64,000 nt of DNA from Neurospora crassa OR74A. Lineage: Eukaryota > Ascomycota > Sordariomycetes > Sordariales > Sordariaceae. Position 1 is the stretch's first letter. The number at the start of each line of letters is the position of its first letter. The notes below the pieces were generated by a model. It did not search any database. It was not told the origin of the DNA and was given only the letters and a program-made list of their open reading frames with translations. The stretch covers positions 4,753,917-4,817,916 of the forward strand of contig NC_026501.1 in NCBI RefSeq assembly GCF_000182925.2. The letters run 5' to 3'. Positions 46,119 through 58,564 of the stretch are shown piece by piece. Both the position numbers and the translations under genes were made by a program.

Positions 46119-49100
46119 GGTGAAGGGTCACCACCCTGGTGGTGACGAAATGCGACGCGCCTAGTAGGCAGGCTAGGGAGGGCGGGCTGGGATGGTGGGC
46201 CGAAGGCTGCGATTCGGGTCAGATGCTGCCGTTACATGCAATGCGCAAAGACAGAGGAAGGAGAAATTGCTGCAAAGCAGACTGTAGATGCTTGTGGACG
46301 GATCGGTGGTGGTGGTGTCCATGCTTGTCGTTACCAAGGTACACACCGTACCGACATTACGGCGCGACAACTGTCCGCCTTTTCGATTCTCTCCACTCAC
46401 CTTGATGTCTTCGTTTAGCTCGGAGTTCCGTGAATCATGACAGGATGTGAAAGCAATATCCTGGCAGGAATGGAAGTGCAAAAGGGAATATTCCTGTTCT
46501 TCTAGTGTGGAGTGAACAGTGAACAGGGGTAATGCAACAAGTCTGGTGGGTAATCGTGGATTGGAGGTAGCTGTTGCGAAAAATGGACGAGGTCGGGTTT
46601 GGTGATGGGATGGAAGTGGAAAAATGCGTGGCTGGTGAGTTTTGGTGACGAGTGTTTGAACAGCCAAAACAGGCGGGCGATCGGACAGCACTAGCACTGT
46701 ACCGTAGTGTACTTGTAATTCGGGTTCCAGGTTGTCGGTTGGTTGTCCGGGGTGTCAGCAACGGTGATGAAGTCTGGCCTGGTCAAATAGGAAACTGAAT
46801 GGTTTGTTGAAGAGCAAAAAGAGAGCCAAAAGTCAAAGCCGCGCTGTCGACCGGGTGGGTGCCCTTTTGAAGGTGGTACCCGTTGTTAACTCGTGTAGTC
46901 GTGTCGGGCAACCAGAGGACGACGAGCTGCGGGATGGATGATGAGGCTGATGGATTGACAGCAGGGTGAGGTGATGCTATGATGGTGTAGTGTGTTGTTC
47001 CAGGCCGGTCAGAGATCCCCCACGTTGCTGCCCGGACTGTCCTCAGCATCAACCCTGGACAGGACCGGCTGGAACCTTAACTTGGACACACTGAGATGCT
47101 TCCCTGCCCGCCTCCCCATGCGCCCCTCCTCGGAGACCCTAGGGTATTGCACACTGCCAGCTATAGCACCTCGCTCTGTCCAGCAGGGAAAGATGTCGCT
47201 GCCCGACCGCTTGTAAAGACCGTCACGACAAAACCACATCCGCCCTTTTTTTTTCTCCTCACCGCCTCACCAGGGCACCGGTCAACCTTTTGCCAAGCCG
47301 GCAAACTGAGCACTCGTCAATGCGCAATGGCTGAGGCGTCGTTAGGGAGTTGACTCGGGCGCCAATGGCTTGAATTGGTGTCGATTCGTTCAGCCGGGCG
47401 AAAGCCTCGTAGTCGATTGCTCAAGCCCCAGTTGGGAAAGGAAGCTGTAAGGTAGGGGCGTGTTCGTTACCGCAGTAGTACAGTAACGGAAGCATTTTTT
47501 TGGTGGCAGAAAAGCTTTGGGTTAGGGTTAGAAGAGATTCCCTTACTGCATTACTGCGGGAACGAACACGGCCTAGGTAGGTAGGTGTTGACGATACCCT
47601 CGGTCGTTTTCCCGGACTGGACAACACCCGACCTTATGAACGGTCCTCTCCACCACGCACTTGCCGTTCGGCAATGCAAGTTGACTTACAAGTGCAGGCA
47701 CAGTTGTACACAAAGCACTGCAGAACGATATGGAATTCCCTTCCCGCTCGAAAAGGCACCAGGCAGAGGCGGACAGGAAGCACGAATGGAGGTGAACCCC
47801 GCCTGTTGCCATGAGTTTGAGACAAACGTCATGGGTCCTTCTGTTGGACTGAATCGTTCCTTCCTCTTCTTTGCCAGATACAGGCCAATGAGTCCGGCTG
47901 TTTGCCAATCGTTGACTTTCAATTTTCGTTTTCTTCTTCTCAGTTCCATGCCGACACAGAGCGCTGTGCGCCGACTCAGTATGCCAATCAGCTATCCTAT
48001 CTCCTCCAGGCCAAATCATAACTGTCGAGCGCCTGACACTACAAAGACAGCCTAGCTTCCTCGAGTCGCGACAATGTATCTGCAAACAATCAGTCTGGCT
48101 AACACTGCTCAAACCGTCGAGAACCTCTTGATCTTTGCAAGGCAGCATGGTCGGACAACCGGAGCAGACTCGAAGCATCCTGTCACGGCATAACGGTCGT
48201 GACACGAGTAGGTCGGTCGATACGAAGTGGCCCGTTAAGACAATCTGAAGATGCGGCGTGCTAGTGTCGTTGCACAAAGAACGGGCCCAAGTCACAGCTC
48301 AAGGCACAGCTCATTACACTAACCATCAACAGACACTATCAGTACTAGTATGAAAAGAGAACCTCTAGCCAAGACGACCCTCTCCCAAAAAGTCATCGAG
48401 ATTGGATATCGGCGTCTTCTTTACGTACAGTACAGTACGTACACGCTTGTTTCTATCCAGGTACTCTTCCTGCCTTCTTCACAACCAACAAGCTGACGCT
48501 TTCATCGGAGGCAAATACCCAAAAAGTCACGTTGGCTCGGATTGAGCGGCTGGCTGGATAGCCTGGATGTGAGGCAGCTGGAAGTTGGAATGGATCAAAT
48601 CGATGCGTTGGCAGTACATGAGATGTGACGAAACTCATGCACCAGTGTTGCATTCTCCAATCGCTGACCTGTCTCAGAACCCCAAGATTCCAAGAGGATG
48701 GTTCAGGGCAGGCTGCCCACAACCCGCTTTAGCCCCAACCATGGTCTCATTCTCAACGTCGAAAATTGTCAAACAAGGCCCTACTTCTCACCACGGCCAA
48801 TCTCCTGCCTCCTTCGTACCTCATCCTAATCGCATGGCCTCCACGCCTGTCTGACGTCGATGTCACCCACCGGGTTCCCTCTCACGACTCGATTCCCAAG
48901 TTCTGGATGCGAAATAGAACATTCTTACTGTGGAGCTTACGGTGGTTTGGATACCTGGTTGAATCGAAGATCCATATGAAGATGTCTGTGGGTATTCTTC
49001 CTGGAACGAACGCGAGAATGCCGTCTATAGGACTGCTCCTATATCTACCTCACCACGCATGGGATCCGAATCGTCAACGGTCCCAGTGGGGTTCATGATT

Positions 49101-49947
49101 TCATGGTGCAGACCAACCCAGTAAATGCTAATCATACCAGATTCGTTAGTAAAGCGGGAGAGGCATTGGGAGTTTGCGAGCCTCTTGGTGACAGCCTTTG
49201 ATCCTCTTTGCCCGACTTCTCATCACCGGAAGATAGGCTTTGAAGGAAGCTCAAAAAGTACTCCAGTACAAGCGTACACTACGGTCGAGAAGTTGATTTC
49301 ATCTCGATTAATTTTCGGAACACCGTCAACAAACTCGTGGGACGCAGTGAACTTCTGTCCTTTGTGGGTGTAGGTCACTCCACTCACATAGTGGCCTGAA
49401 TGACTTCCAATGGATTGTTGCTCTTCCCCTCGCCGAGGCCCCCAATCCATGTTCCTTTGCTCTCAATGCTATATCAACAGCCGAGATATCAAGGCACAGC
49501 TATGGCTCTCACAACGAGATATGTCTGTGCTGAAGGCAGCATCGGTATGTGCCGATTCCGAACGTATGCTTGATAACAGAATATTCTTCGGTTTTTGATA
49601 TCCTAAAGTGTAATTGATTCCTATAACCACAACATGCTGGTTTAATTTGATAGTATCCCGAACTCCAATGCAATGCTTTGACCACATCTAGGCTTTATAT
49701 CGTGCGTCTGAAACATGACGGGTCGAACAACAAAGAAGTTGATACTCGTCAAGAAGATTGAAAAGGTTCGTCGCAGAAGTGGTACAGTAACACGCGCAGT
49801 AAGCCTCCCAGGACCCAAACAAATACGTCCACCAAACAATCTCATGATCTCATTAAACCCAAACATCATGACCATATCCTCATAATACATTTCTCATCAT
49901 TACCACCATCCAAGATCATAGTAATCACACCTGCTGCTGCAAGATAC
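46119..49947. other. 3.8-kb intergenic region with a MITE-like element
   Basis: Holds the leader and probable 5' exon(s) of the coiled-coil gene on its left side and the 3' flank of the DUF3433 gene on its right. The only structured feature is the inverted-repeat element at 47456-47573. Open frames of up to 240 codons near 47573-48295 overlap an opposing frame and lack family pattern. No RNA gene recognised. Confidence 0.45.
47456..47573. mobile_element. MITE-like element with 33-bp terminal inverted repeats and TAG duplication
   Basis: 118 bp. Left arm at 47459-47491 begins CGTGTTCGTTACCGCAGTAG; right arm at 47538-47570, read in reverse, begins CGTGTTCGTTCCCGCAGTAA; 29 of 33 positions pair. 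Both ends extend to GG[G/C] outside the arms. The element is bordered by TAG on both sides, which looks like a 3-bp target duplication. A 46-bp middle contains GGGTTAGGGTTAG. No coding capacity. Three-base duplications and GGG...TGTT ends resemble PIF/Harbinger-type MITEs, by general knowledge; this is not proven from one copy. Arm divergence of about 12% suggests some age. Confidence 0.6.
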
Positions 49948-52900
49948 TCAACTCAAAAAGGGTTGATCTAACCCCCCAAACTTAATCTGGCTTTTCCTCA
50001 CCGTAAACCTCCTCGCCCTCCTCACGCCCAGCGTTTCCTCGCCCGCCACACCGGTACTGCCGCCGTACCCCAACCCAAACGTCCACCTCGGTCTCGTCTC
50101 CGGCACGCCCCTACCCACCCCAAGTTTTTCCTTCAACTCCTCCCTGCTGCGGCAATGCTTGAATGCCAAATCGCCCAGCAAGTCCTCATTCGCCAAATAA
50201 GAAATGATCTCAGCCAAACAGGTGACGCCATGTGGGAACCGAAACGGTTTCCTTGCGGGAAGCAAGGACAGCAGAGCCAAAAAGTAGAGTACGCACAGCG
50301 CCAGAACGATGGCGAAGGCGGGGAAGTTGGGGAACATCAGGACTTGTTCCTCGCTGGTGGGTACATTATCGTGATCATCTACCAGCGAGCCGGCAGGCTG
50401 CGTCAGTGCCATGAACATGCCGCCACCCAGGACGGGAAGCAGGATGAACAGGGTCGAACATGCCGAGGTGAAAGCCATGCGCCAATGTCCGTTCTTGAGC
50501 GCATGAAAGGTGGCCGTCACCGGACCGCAGGCTGCGTAATCAGCCAGCAGAGAGGCGTCGGCTGAGGCACCGCCTTTGCGGTTAGAGGAGGACAGGGCGG
50601 CCCACGGCTGGAGTATGCGGAGGTGCATGTCGATGGTTTGGAAGAGGAGATACAAGCTGAGGCCGAGCAGGGAAGGAAGGAAGGAGTAGAGGAAGTTGGC
50701 GGCTGAAAAGGCGCCCTGTACAGGAGCGGCGGGGAGGCCGGGGAGAAACCCCTTGGTGATACGGGTCGCGGGGAGGAAAGAGACGATGAAGAGCGCGAGG
50801 AGGAGGATGAACGCGCCGGTTAGGAGCAGAAGGAGAGGCGAGGTGCGCAGGCACCAGGGGAGGTAGCGGTAACGGCCTTGTAGGGAAGGGGTGCCATCTG
50901 AGCCGGCTTCCATGTCGTAGTCCTCTCCGGTCCCGGTGCCAGTTCCCATGCCCGTGCCGGTCCCACTGCCGCTGTTGCTGCCGGCGACGGGGTTGATGTT
51001 GATGGCGGCCATCAGACCTTGCTTTTCTTGAAGCTTGGTCATCCCTTTGCCGGTCAGCTGGTCGGGAAGCGGTACGGCGATGAGGCCTTGATCCATGGGA
51101 CTTCCCAACGTGTACCATACGCCAGACCGGCCGTCCTTCCACGTCCAGTAACCCAGTCGGACGTTGGCCTGGTGGCGGAGCGCAAAGCGAATGCGCCCGC
51201 GGTTGCTCGCTAGCTGGGTGCCTCGGTATTCGTCCGCCGTGTTAGTCTCGGAGACGATAGCGATTATGTCGGCCAGGGATCGCGGATCCCACGCCAGTCC
51301 CGTTGATCGCAGCGTCGCAAAGTACCTCCAAAGAATGACGGTCGAGATGAACATCGCCAGATAAAGCGCCACGGCGGTCCACGCAACGCCCTGGACCGTG
51401 GCCCACATCCAGACATCATCCACGAAGACAACTGTGAACAGGGAACTAAGCAACGGGAGAGTCATCCCAAAAACCCAAGTAGCCAGGATCGGAACCCAAA
51501 CCTTCCAGCCCCCAATAAACTGCGGCGGCCAGAGAAACGAGCGGGGATACATATCCTCGAACAGCGCGCCATCTCGCTCCCTGATGTTAGGCGAAGCCAG
51601 GTGCACAAAGGGAAGAATTCGAAAAGCGGTGATGATGATAAACTGCGCCCATAACAACAATAACCCGCCCAGGAACTGCGGCAGGATCCGAAATAGAAAG
51701 TAGGAAGACCCGTAGATGCTCACGTATCCCGTCAGTCCGTTTTGCATATGTGACCACACGGCCGAGAAAATCAGCGCGGCAACCATGAAGAGGCACATCA
51801 GCATGAAGGCAACCAGCGAGCGCGCTGTTAGGGGCATCGGGAGGAAGTCGAGTGTTGGGAGGCCGTTGGCTCGGGGCTCGCCTACTTTGGCTATGAGCGC
51901 GTCTCTGTCCAGCGGCCTCCATTCGTGCGGCTGCGCTGGCCGTGGGCCATTTTTTAACAATGTTGATGCGAGCGAGTCCGCTGAGACGGCGGGGTTCTTA
52001 GGCTGGAAGGGTGTTTGGAGGAGGCGTCTGTCTTCTTCGAAACGTTGTTTGAGTGCGGGATCTAATGTTGAAGGTTCAGTCGATTCCCCTTCTCGAGGTT
52101 GATGTCGTTCTTGCTGTTGGTGCTGTGCGGGTACATAACCAACAGGAAGAGTCCCTAGACCTAGCCCTCCTCCTCCTCCTCCAGCTCCCCATTCACTACC
52201 CGACGACCCATCCCCGGAGTAACCTGATTCTCTGTTCCCACGAGTGAGAGCTTCGATGGCGTACTGGACATAGGGCGTGTCGTCGACACCTGGGGTGACC
52301 ACCCCAGCTTCCCTGGCGAGGTCGTCTTTAAAGTCTTGGACCGGGCCTGCTGCGAGCCCACCGTCTACAGGTAGACCCCCCGGCAATGGCTGGTATGGGT
52401 TTCGTTGCATTTTTTGAGGTTGTTGTTGTTGTTGCTGTTGTTGTTGCAGTCGAAAGGTTGAGGGCGGCAGAGGTGGTAAGTCCGGTAAGACGCGCGGTGG
52501 CCCTTGAATGACAATGGGGCTGGCATGGGCTAAATGGTCTCGGCTTATTCCTCCGGCAGTGGTTGGGGCTCCCGTCCCGTGGCCGTGGCGGCGGTGGTCG
52601 GTGGCTCCGCTATCCACTTGTTGATCGCTCGTGTTGTTATTTTCGGAAGAGGCTCGAGCGAATTCGGACGGAGGAAGAATAGTTGATGGTGGGTGTGAAA
52701 CAGACGGCGTCGGTTGAGCAGCAGCAGCGGCTGCCGAATAAGCAGGTCTAGATGTGAACGACAAGTCCGAGTTAAGAGCACTACTACCGACGCGGCGTTC
52801 TTCCGGGTGGCCAAACGTGCCTCCGGATCGGTTCGACGGCGGCCTTGGATCGGCGGTGAGATACTGCGGATCTGGTGGGCCTCGGGCTACTAGTGGTGGG

Positions 52901-53067
52901 CAGTGCCAGCTGTTAGTTGCATCCAGCTCGCTAAAGATAAGGGAAAAAAAAATATTTCAATAATTGAACACTGCTTGGATTTGCCGTCAAGTTAGTAATA
53001 TGACGCTGGTCTACATACGTGAATCAGGCTCTTCGGCATAATTGACATCTGTATTGTCGAAGTTCAT
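49948..53067 (-). CDS. DUF3433-family multi-pass membrane protein
   Basis: Two exons: 53019-53067 (MNFDNTDVNYAEEPDS) and 49948-52889, joined by a 129-bp intron (donor GTATGT, branch CTAAC 25 nt before the acceptor CACTAG). Product 996 aa. The model is needed because the long exon has no good in-frame ATG at its start. The first 350 residues are disordered and Pro/Gln/Gly-rich, with a run of nine Gln (FRLQQQQQQQQQPQ). Two similar membrane modules follow: one from about 370 (PLTARSLVAFMLMCLFMVAA ... GSSYFLFRILPQFLGGLLLL) and one from about 697 (CLRTSPLLLLLTGAFILLLA ... LLADYAACGPVTATFHALKN, then GHWRMAF). This duplicated layout and the LL.DY...P......ALKN.HW pattern are those of DUF3433 proteins, fungal-specific and of unknown function. 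No enzyme motif is seen. Confidence 0.85.
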
Positions 53068-54362
53068 TGCTCGGAGCTAGCAACAGGGGCAGGAACAGGA
53101 ACCAAGAACCAGAACCGGATCCAAGACGGGATGCACGAATTGGGATTCGAGATTGTGGAGCTAGAGATTGAAGGTTACCTGTGGGAGGTAGCCTGTAGGT
53201 CAAGAACAAGGAAGATAAGCGCGCAGGACTCGCAGACGTCGATTCGTTTCTTGGTCCTCTTGAGGCGATGATGAGGATCCATCCAACTAGCAAGTTGTTG
53301 ATGATGATGATGCTGCAGGCGACCTCTCTACAAATGTCGCGAATGCGTTCCGTTTGTACCTTTTGGCCGACTCACGCCCTGCTCGCCCTATGACAATGTC
53401 TGTGGAGGTTGGGAAGGACGTTGCCCGAATGGCTTCGTATTGCCCTCCGGTGGTTGGGCGAACCGCGACCAGCCTTGCCAGCCACCCGCTTTCGTTCAAC
53501 GTGGACATCGGTGGTTTTCGCGCTTTTGTTGGGCCTCTGGTGTCTCTCGGTATTACACGCTATGTAACGCGGAAGGTTCAACTACATAGTTGATTTATTT
53601 CGAGATTTGAAACAGGTTCAGACGATCCAGAGCTGTGTGCATGATGGGCCGAGTCATCTCTTTCAGGCAATAAGATCAATCATGGAGGACAGAGATTTGA
53701 GGACAAGAGGGAGGAAAACTGAAGAGGGAGGAGACATGGACCACAATAAGTGAAAGCTATCAAACGTGTCTTGGCATTGAGAATTGGGCAATTACACTAT
53801 TAACACAGTGCCCTCATAAAGTCTAGTAACTAGAAGTTGAGATGAACTGCAACGGCGTGTGCAATGCGGGGGAGGCTTCATCAATCGGAACTCTGCACAT
53901 TGACACGCAGGCATCACTTAGAAGGTACGTACCTGTGTCACAACGCCAGTTGAAATACAACGTGAAGTAGACTTCGACAGTAAATCTTGACACTCACGGT
54001 GTGAGCATAGGGCTCTAACTATGCATACAAATCTGTAAATCACGCATGCTTGTAGATACACCGCTTTCCCATATCGAGGGAACTACCAACTGCTACGCTA
54101 TGCAGGCCCTGGCTGGCCATGCAGGTCACGTCAACGCCCTCGCATCGCACGAAGCCGTCGAGCTGTAACGTGCGACTGTATATGTAAATATGTAAAAAGC
54201 CCAACAGTATATAAGTCGGGCCACTCGGCTCCGGGCTTAACTACTGACGTTATGAGCTGACCTTAAGCAACCTGTTCCTCTTCGCCTGATTATATTCCTC
54301 CTTGATAGTTACCAAAATCAGGTCGTATTTTCTGTTTCATCTCGAGAGCCTCAGAGGCCTCA
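53068..54362. other. 1.3-kb intergenic region
   Basis: Upstream region of the DUF3433 gene and 3' flank of choline kinase. A-rich and TATA-like at about 54180-54215 (ATATGTAAATATG). No gene is supported. Confidence 0.4.
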
Positions 54363-57125
54363 TCACTGCTCAACAAACTTAAGCCTGCAACGAACGTTCT
54401 CCGGCAACTCCTTTTCTGTGATAAGCCCAAGGCGTACACAGTCCGCCCAAAAGAAAAAGGCCCTCTCCTGCGAGTAGCCCAGGTAGTCGAACGCATCAGC
54501 CTCCTCTTCCGCCTCAAGCTCCTCGTCAGGCACGCTGCCTGCGGGCGCCGTTACCACGTCTTTCGCCCCGTCATTCAGTCCGGGAATCTTCGCCTGGATG
54601 ATGCCCCATACCACCCATTGAGCGCTGTTGGCAACCCGCCAGAGCCGGGTTTCTTCCAAGAGTTCCTTAATCCTCTTCTCCGACTCGGCTTCACGACGGG
54701 CGTCCTCTTCTTTCCACCCACCTGGCGGCACGCGGGCGTCCAACATGAATTCCACAATGGAGCTTGCCGAGTTGGTGCTCTGAAGCATGCCGGGCCTAGG
54801 CGTCTCCGCGCTTGACGGTGTCACCGATGGTGTTGATACACCAGGTACCGAAGGGAACTTCGGCTGGTGGTCCACGTAGGCCTTGATGAACCGCCGCTGC
54901 TGTTCGAGGGTTGGATACTTGGCAGCGTCGCAAACATGTGGCGTAACAGGGTCGTGATAGTTGTAGGTCCATTCGGAGAAGTGATTGGCAAACTCCAGGC
55001 CGGCCAAGTTCGCTCCGGCATACTCAAAATCGATGACGATCAACTGCTTGTGTTCGTTGGCGGGCTGCAGCAAAGGCGACTTCTTATCGTCGGGCCGAAT
55101 GCGCAAAATGTTACCGTATTGAGTCTAGATTCTTGGTTAATAATTTTTCTCAGTGAATAACAGGATATGCGGTGGACCAACATCATTATGGGCAAAGACC
55201 AACTTTTCCCTTATTTTGGTAGGGCTGCCATAATAGTCCTCAAGGAACTTGCGGTACTTCTGAACCATCTTTCTGAACACGGGCCACTCGACACCGCAGA
55301 CGAAACCCCTAGTCTTCCAAGTCTCCTTGTGGCGAGTGGATTCTTGAAGCTGGGCTGCAACCTGGCTGTCGAGGTACATGGCCGTCTTCTCAGCCTGGTC
55401 GAGCCACCTATCCCAGTTTCTCCAGACACCAGGACCTTCATCCTTTTCATGCTCAAGAAGCTCAACGCCGTCATGGAGTTCTCTCATGCGTTTGGCGATT
55501 TGTTTGGATGTCTCAGGCTCACGAAGATTCTCTGGCGTCAACGTGGTGGAGTTGAAATACTGCTCGAAGCGGCCGTTCAAAAAAGTACCGAGCAACCGAG
55601 GGCCAATCTTCTTTCTCGCCAGGCGCTTGAGAACGCCCAATTCGATTTCTCGGTCGATCAAATGCTCAACTTGCGGGCCGTAGACTCTGAGCAAGACCTT
55701 TTCCGGCTGTCTCTTACCCTCCTGCGGAGGCAAAATAGATTCAGGGGGCGGTGACACCACATACACAGCGTTCGTCAGCGCTCCGCTGAGTCGCTCAACA
55801 GAGATCGTCTCACCACCGTTGAGCGGAATGCGCCTCCACCCCTTTAACCTAAGAGTGTGTGCCAGCCTAATGATCTCGTTTTTGAACGTCAGCCAAGCCT
55901 GCTTCTCCTTCTCTTCCCTACGGCTGGCTTGTGAAGGCGTATCATCGGTGGTCGCCTTGCCGCCCGAGTAACTCATGGTCTTCGAGTTGTCGAGGAACAC
56001 GTCACAGCTAGGAACAACGACATCGCCATCAAAAAATTCCGTGTCGGAAGAGGCTGTGCGGGCAGGAGGCGCCTTGAGACTCCTCCTAGATCGTCTGCGT
56101 CCGAGACGGGGGCCTAGCTGCGGGACCTGGTCTAGGCCGAGAGCAGACATGCCGTCATTGAGTATCTTTTGCAGTCTGTCCAAAGAAACCTCGCTCGAGT
56201 CTGAACTGACTGAATCCGAACGAAGGCGGGTAGGCGAGGAGACGGTAGGCTCTCCGTTCACATGGATGGGTGGTGTCTTGCGCCGTCGAAGAAGCTTCCC
56301 TGTCTTTCTAGTTTCCCTCTTGGTCTTTTCATGCTGAATCCATTCCGCCACTTGGGCGACCAGTCGCTCACTGATCCGGTCTATCTTGTTACGGTGACGA
56401 CCATGTGGACCGTGTGCCGGAGACTCATCCATTGGGGCAGGTGATGCAGTCAGTAAAGTCGGACTGCCGGAGTTGTCGATGTCCGCTTGGCTGGTACCTG
56501 AAGCGAGTGAGGTTCTCGATGGGTTTGAGGTGGGTGCAGGTCGGCCACCAAGTCTTTTGGCTACGCCCGCAGAGAACTGTTTCTTAACGTGGTGCTCTTC
56601 CACAGAAGGAGTCTCAGGTTCCGCAATCTGCACAGCTACGCAAAGTCAACCACAACTCTCTGACCCGGGATAAACTTGTGTTATATATACGGAAGTTTCA
56701 GAGATTGGCAAAGTGAGCTTTGCCCACTCACCCCCTTGCTTCCCTTGGTAACACGACATGGGCTGGAATGCCCACATCCGCCTATTCATCTGATCGATAT
56801 CGTGATACATGAGACGAACAATGCTCACATCCAGGCTGCCGTTTTCACCGTCAGACTTTTCTGGTAGCGAGAGCTTATCTTGGGGTGGCACACGATAAAG
56901 GGTGGCTCACTGTACGTGCATGCATCATGGGTCGTACAAACAAGTCTCAAAAGAAAGAAAGAAGCAAGAAACAAAGAGAGCGAATCACCAACCTTTGGAA
57001 GATGCGCCCGAAGAGTGTACTCTGTCACTGTCGCCTTCATATTTGAGTGCCGAACGTCTGGGGCGGATCGTTGGCCCGTTGACAGACCCGTTCGTGGATT
57101 CGTTAACGGAGGACGGTGCCGACAT
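54363..57125 (-). CDS. Choline/ethanolamine kinase
   Basis: Four exons: 56993-57125, 56829-56878 (a 50-bp microexon), 55182-56627 and 54363-55124; introns of 114, 201 and 57 bp, with phases 1, 0, 0. Product 796 aa. It phosphorylates choline or ethanolamine, the first step of the CDP-choline (Kennedy) route to phosphatidylcholine, in the cytosol. The last intron sits inside the Brenner motif, which becomes HNDTQYGNILR (Asp543) after splicing; the choline kinase motif VIDFEYAGANLAGLEFANHF follows (Asp575). Upstream are SGALTNAVYVV, KVLLRVYGP and GPRLLGTFLNGRFEQYF of the N lobe. The first 250 residues are Ser/Arg-rich and disordered with many RRRS/RRS sites, which could be kinase targets; fungal members often carry such an extension (yeast Cki1 is 582 aa). 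Start ATG at 57125 gives MSAPSSVNES. Confidence 0.9.
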
Positions 57126-58564
57126 GGTATTGGATGAAACAGATGGGAATTTTGCCCAAACCAGCGTAACTAAATGGAGGTCGCGTTGGTCGAAATCAAA
57201 GCGATATGGCGCAATTGAGATCAACTGTCGAAGTTTTCTTTCGAGACTATTACGGGCTGAATATATATGTCGTCTGCGACCGCGACCTTCCGAGCCGACC
57301 CGTCTCTTTCTTTTCACGCGGGGCTCCACACGGGTGAGACGATACACTAGTCGGCGACTCGAGTGGGTAGTGTGTGCCTGGAAGGCGCCTGGAGCGGGTG
57401 CGTTTATCGCCCTGAAGCCGCGAAGATCACGCCGGCGATGAAGTGAAGAGGGATAAAACCCACGCGGTCTATTGCCTATGAAATCTCAGCCAAGATCGTA
57501 AGTGGTAAATATACTCTGATATGAGATACTTTACGAAGGCAAAGAAAACAGATCAAATGGCGAGAAGTGTTAAAGTGTTGTTTAAAGACAAGATGTCTGA
57601 TTGATGCGTTTCGGGCTCCACGGTCCAACGAGTCCTTATCTACCTTAGTAGTGTACGACTGCCCAACCATGCATGTAAGTCGTCTTCCCTCTTTCACATA
57701 CTGTACCTTACGTATGACCTGAACTTTCCGTATCACTTATGGAAACAAGGAAGAGCAATCTCCTCAACACAGCAAATAAGACATAAACGATAGGATTTGG
57801 AGTGACTGCAAATGCACTCGACGTGGGGGCACCAATCGCAGGAAAGAAGCAAAAGAAATCCAGGGCCCTTTCTCGTTGGCGCAGTGCAAGGGAGTAGGCG
57901 CCGCCAATGGTTGGGACATCCATTGTCACTGCAGTCAGGTAGAAAGAAAATAAAGAGAAAGGCACGAATGGAAAGTCCCACTACACTACGGCGACCCCAC
58001 CTTCTGTTACCACAGCTTTGGAAAAACCGCACGTGCTGACCATGACGTAACATCCGATAAGATACGGCAGGCTCCGTTGCCGAGTAAAGTACATAGGTAA
58101 GAGTGTTGGTGTCACGACTCATGGTTGACACGCGACCAGTTTGTACCCCATATCCTTTCTCTTGATCCCCATTACATCAACTACTTGATGAAACACAATC
58201 AATACGTTGACTGTTATGTCATGCCATGTTAAGGTTGCCTTACAAGTTGGCTTGTAGCTGCAAGGTCGCTAAGGACCTTAGTTCGTATTCTAACATACCA
58301 TTAAGCATTCGACTTGGTCATCGAGCCCAACTGGCCCATCTTGTTATGCTTGAAGACCGGGATGCGCAAAGAACCCGAAATTGTCTAAAGTGACAAAAGA
58401 GATCCGAGCCCGCCCGACGCATATCCAAGAACTTTGAGGCACCATCGCTCGGTATCGCTGCCCGACAGAAGAACTCCTTCAATGTATAAGTACCGCAGTC
58501 GATGTATCGTACACGTTTTCTACACTCTGTATCTTTTACTTTTGTACTAAAGCCAGATGTCCGC
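57126..58564. other. 1.4-kb intergenic region
   Basis: Promoter side of choline kinase and 3' flank of sco1. No coding region or RNA gene is supported. Confidence 0.4.

Noticed and set aside
47519-47531. Telomere repeat (GGGTTAGGGTTAG)
   Set aside because: Only about two units inside the MITE-like element, so not an internal telomere array.
47573-48295. 240-codon open frame on the minus strand
   Set aside because: Opposing open frame over the same bases, high Cys/His/Ser without any motif, no splice partners; likely chance.
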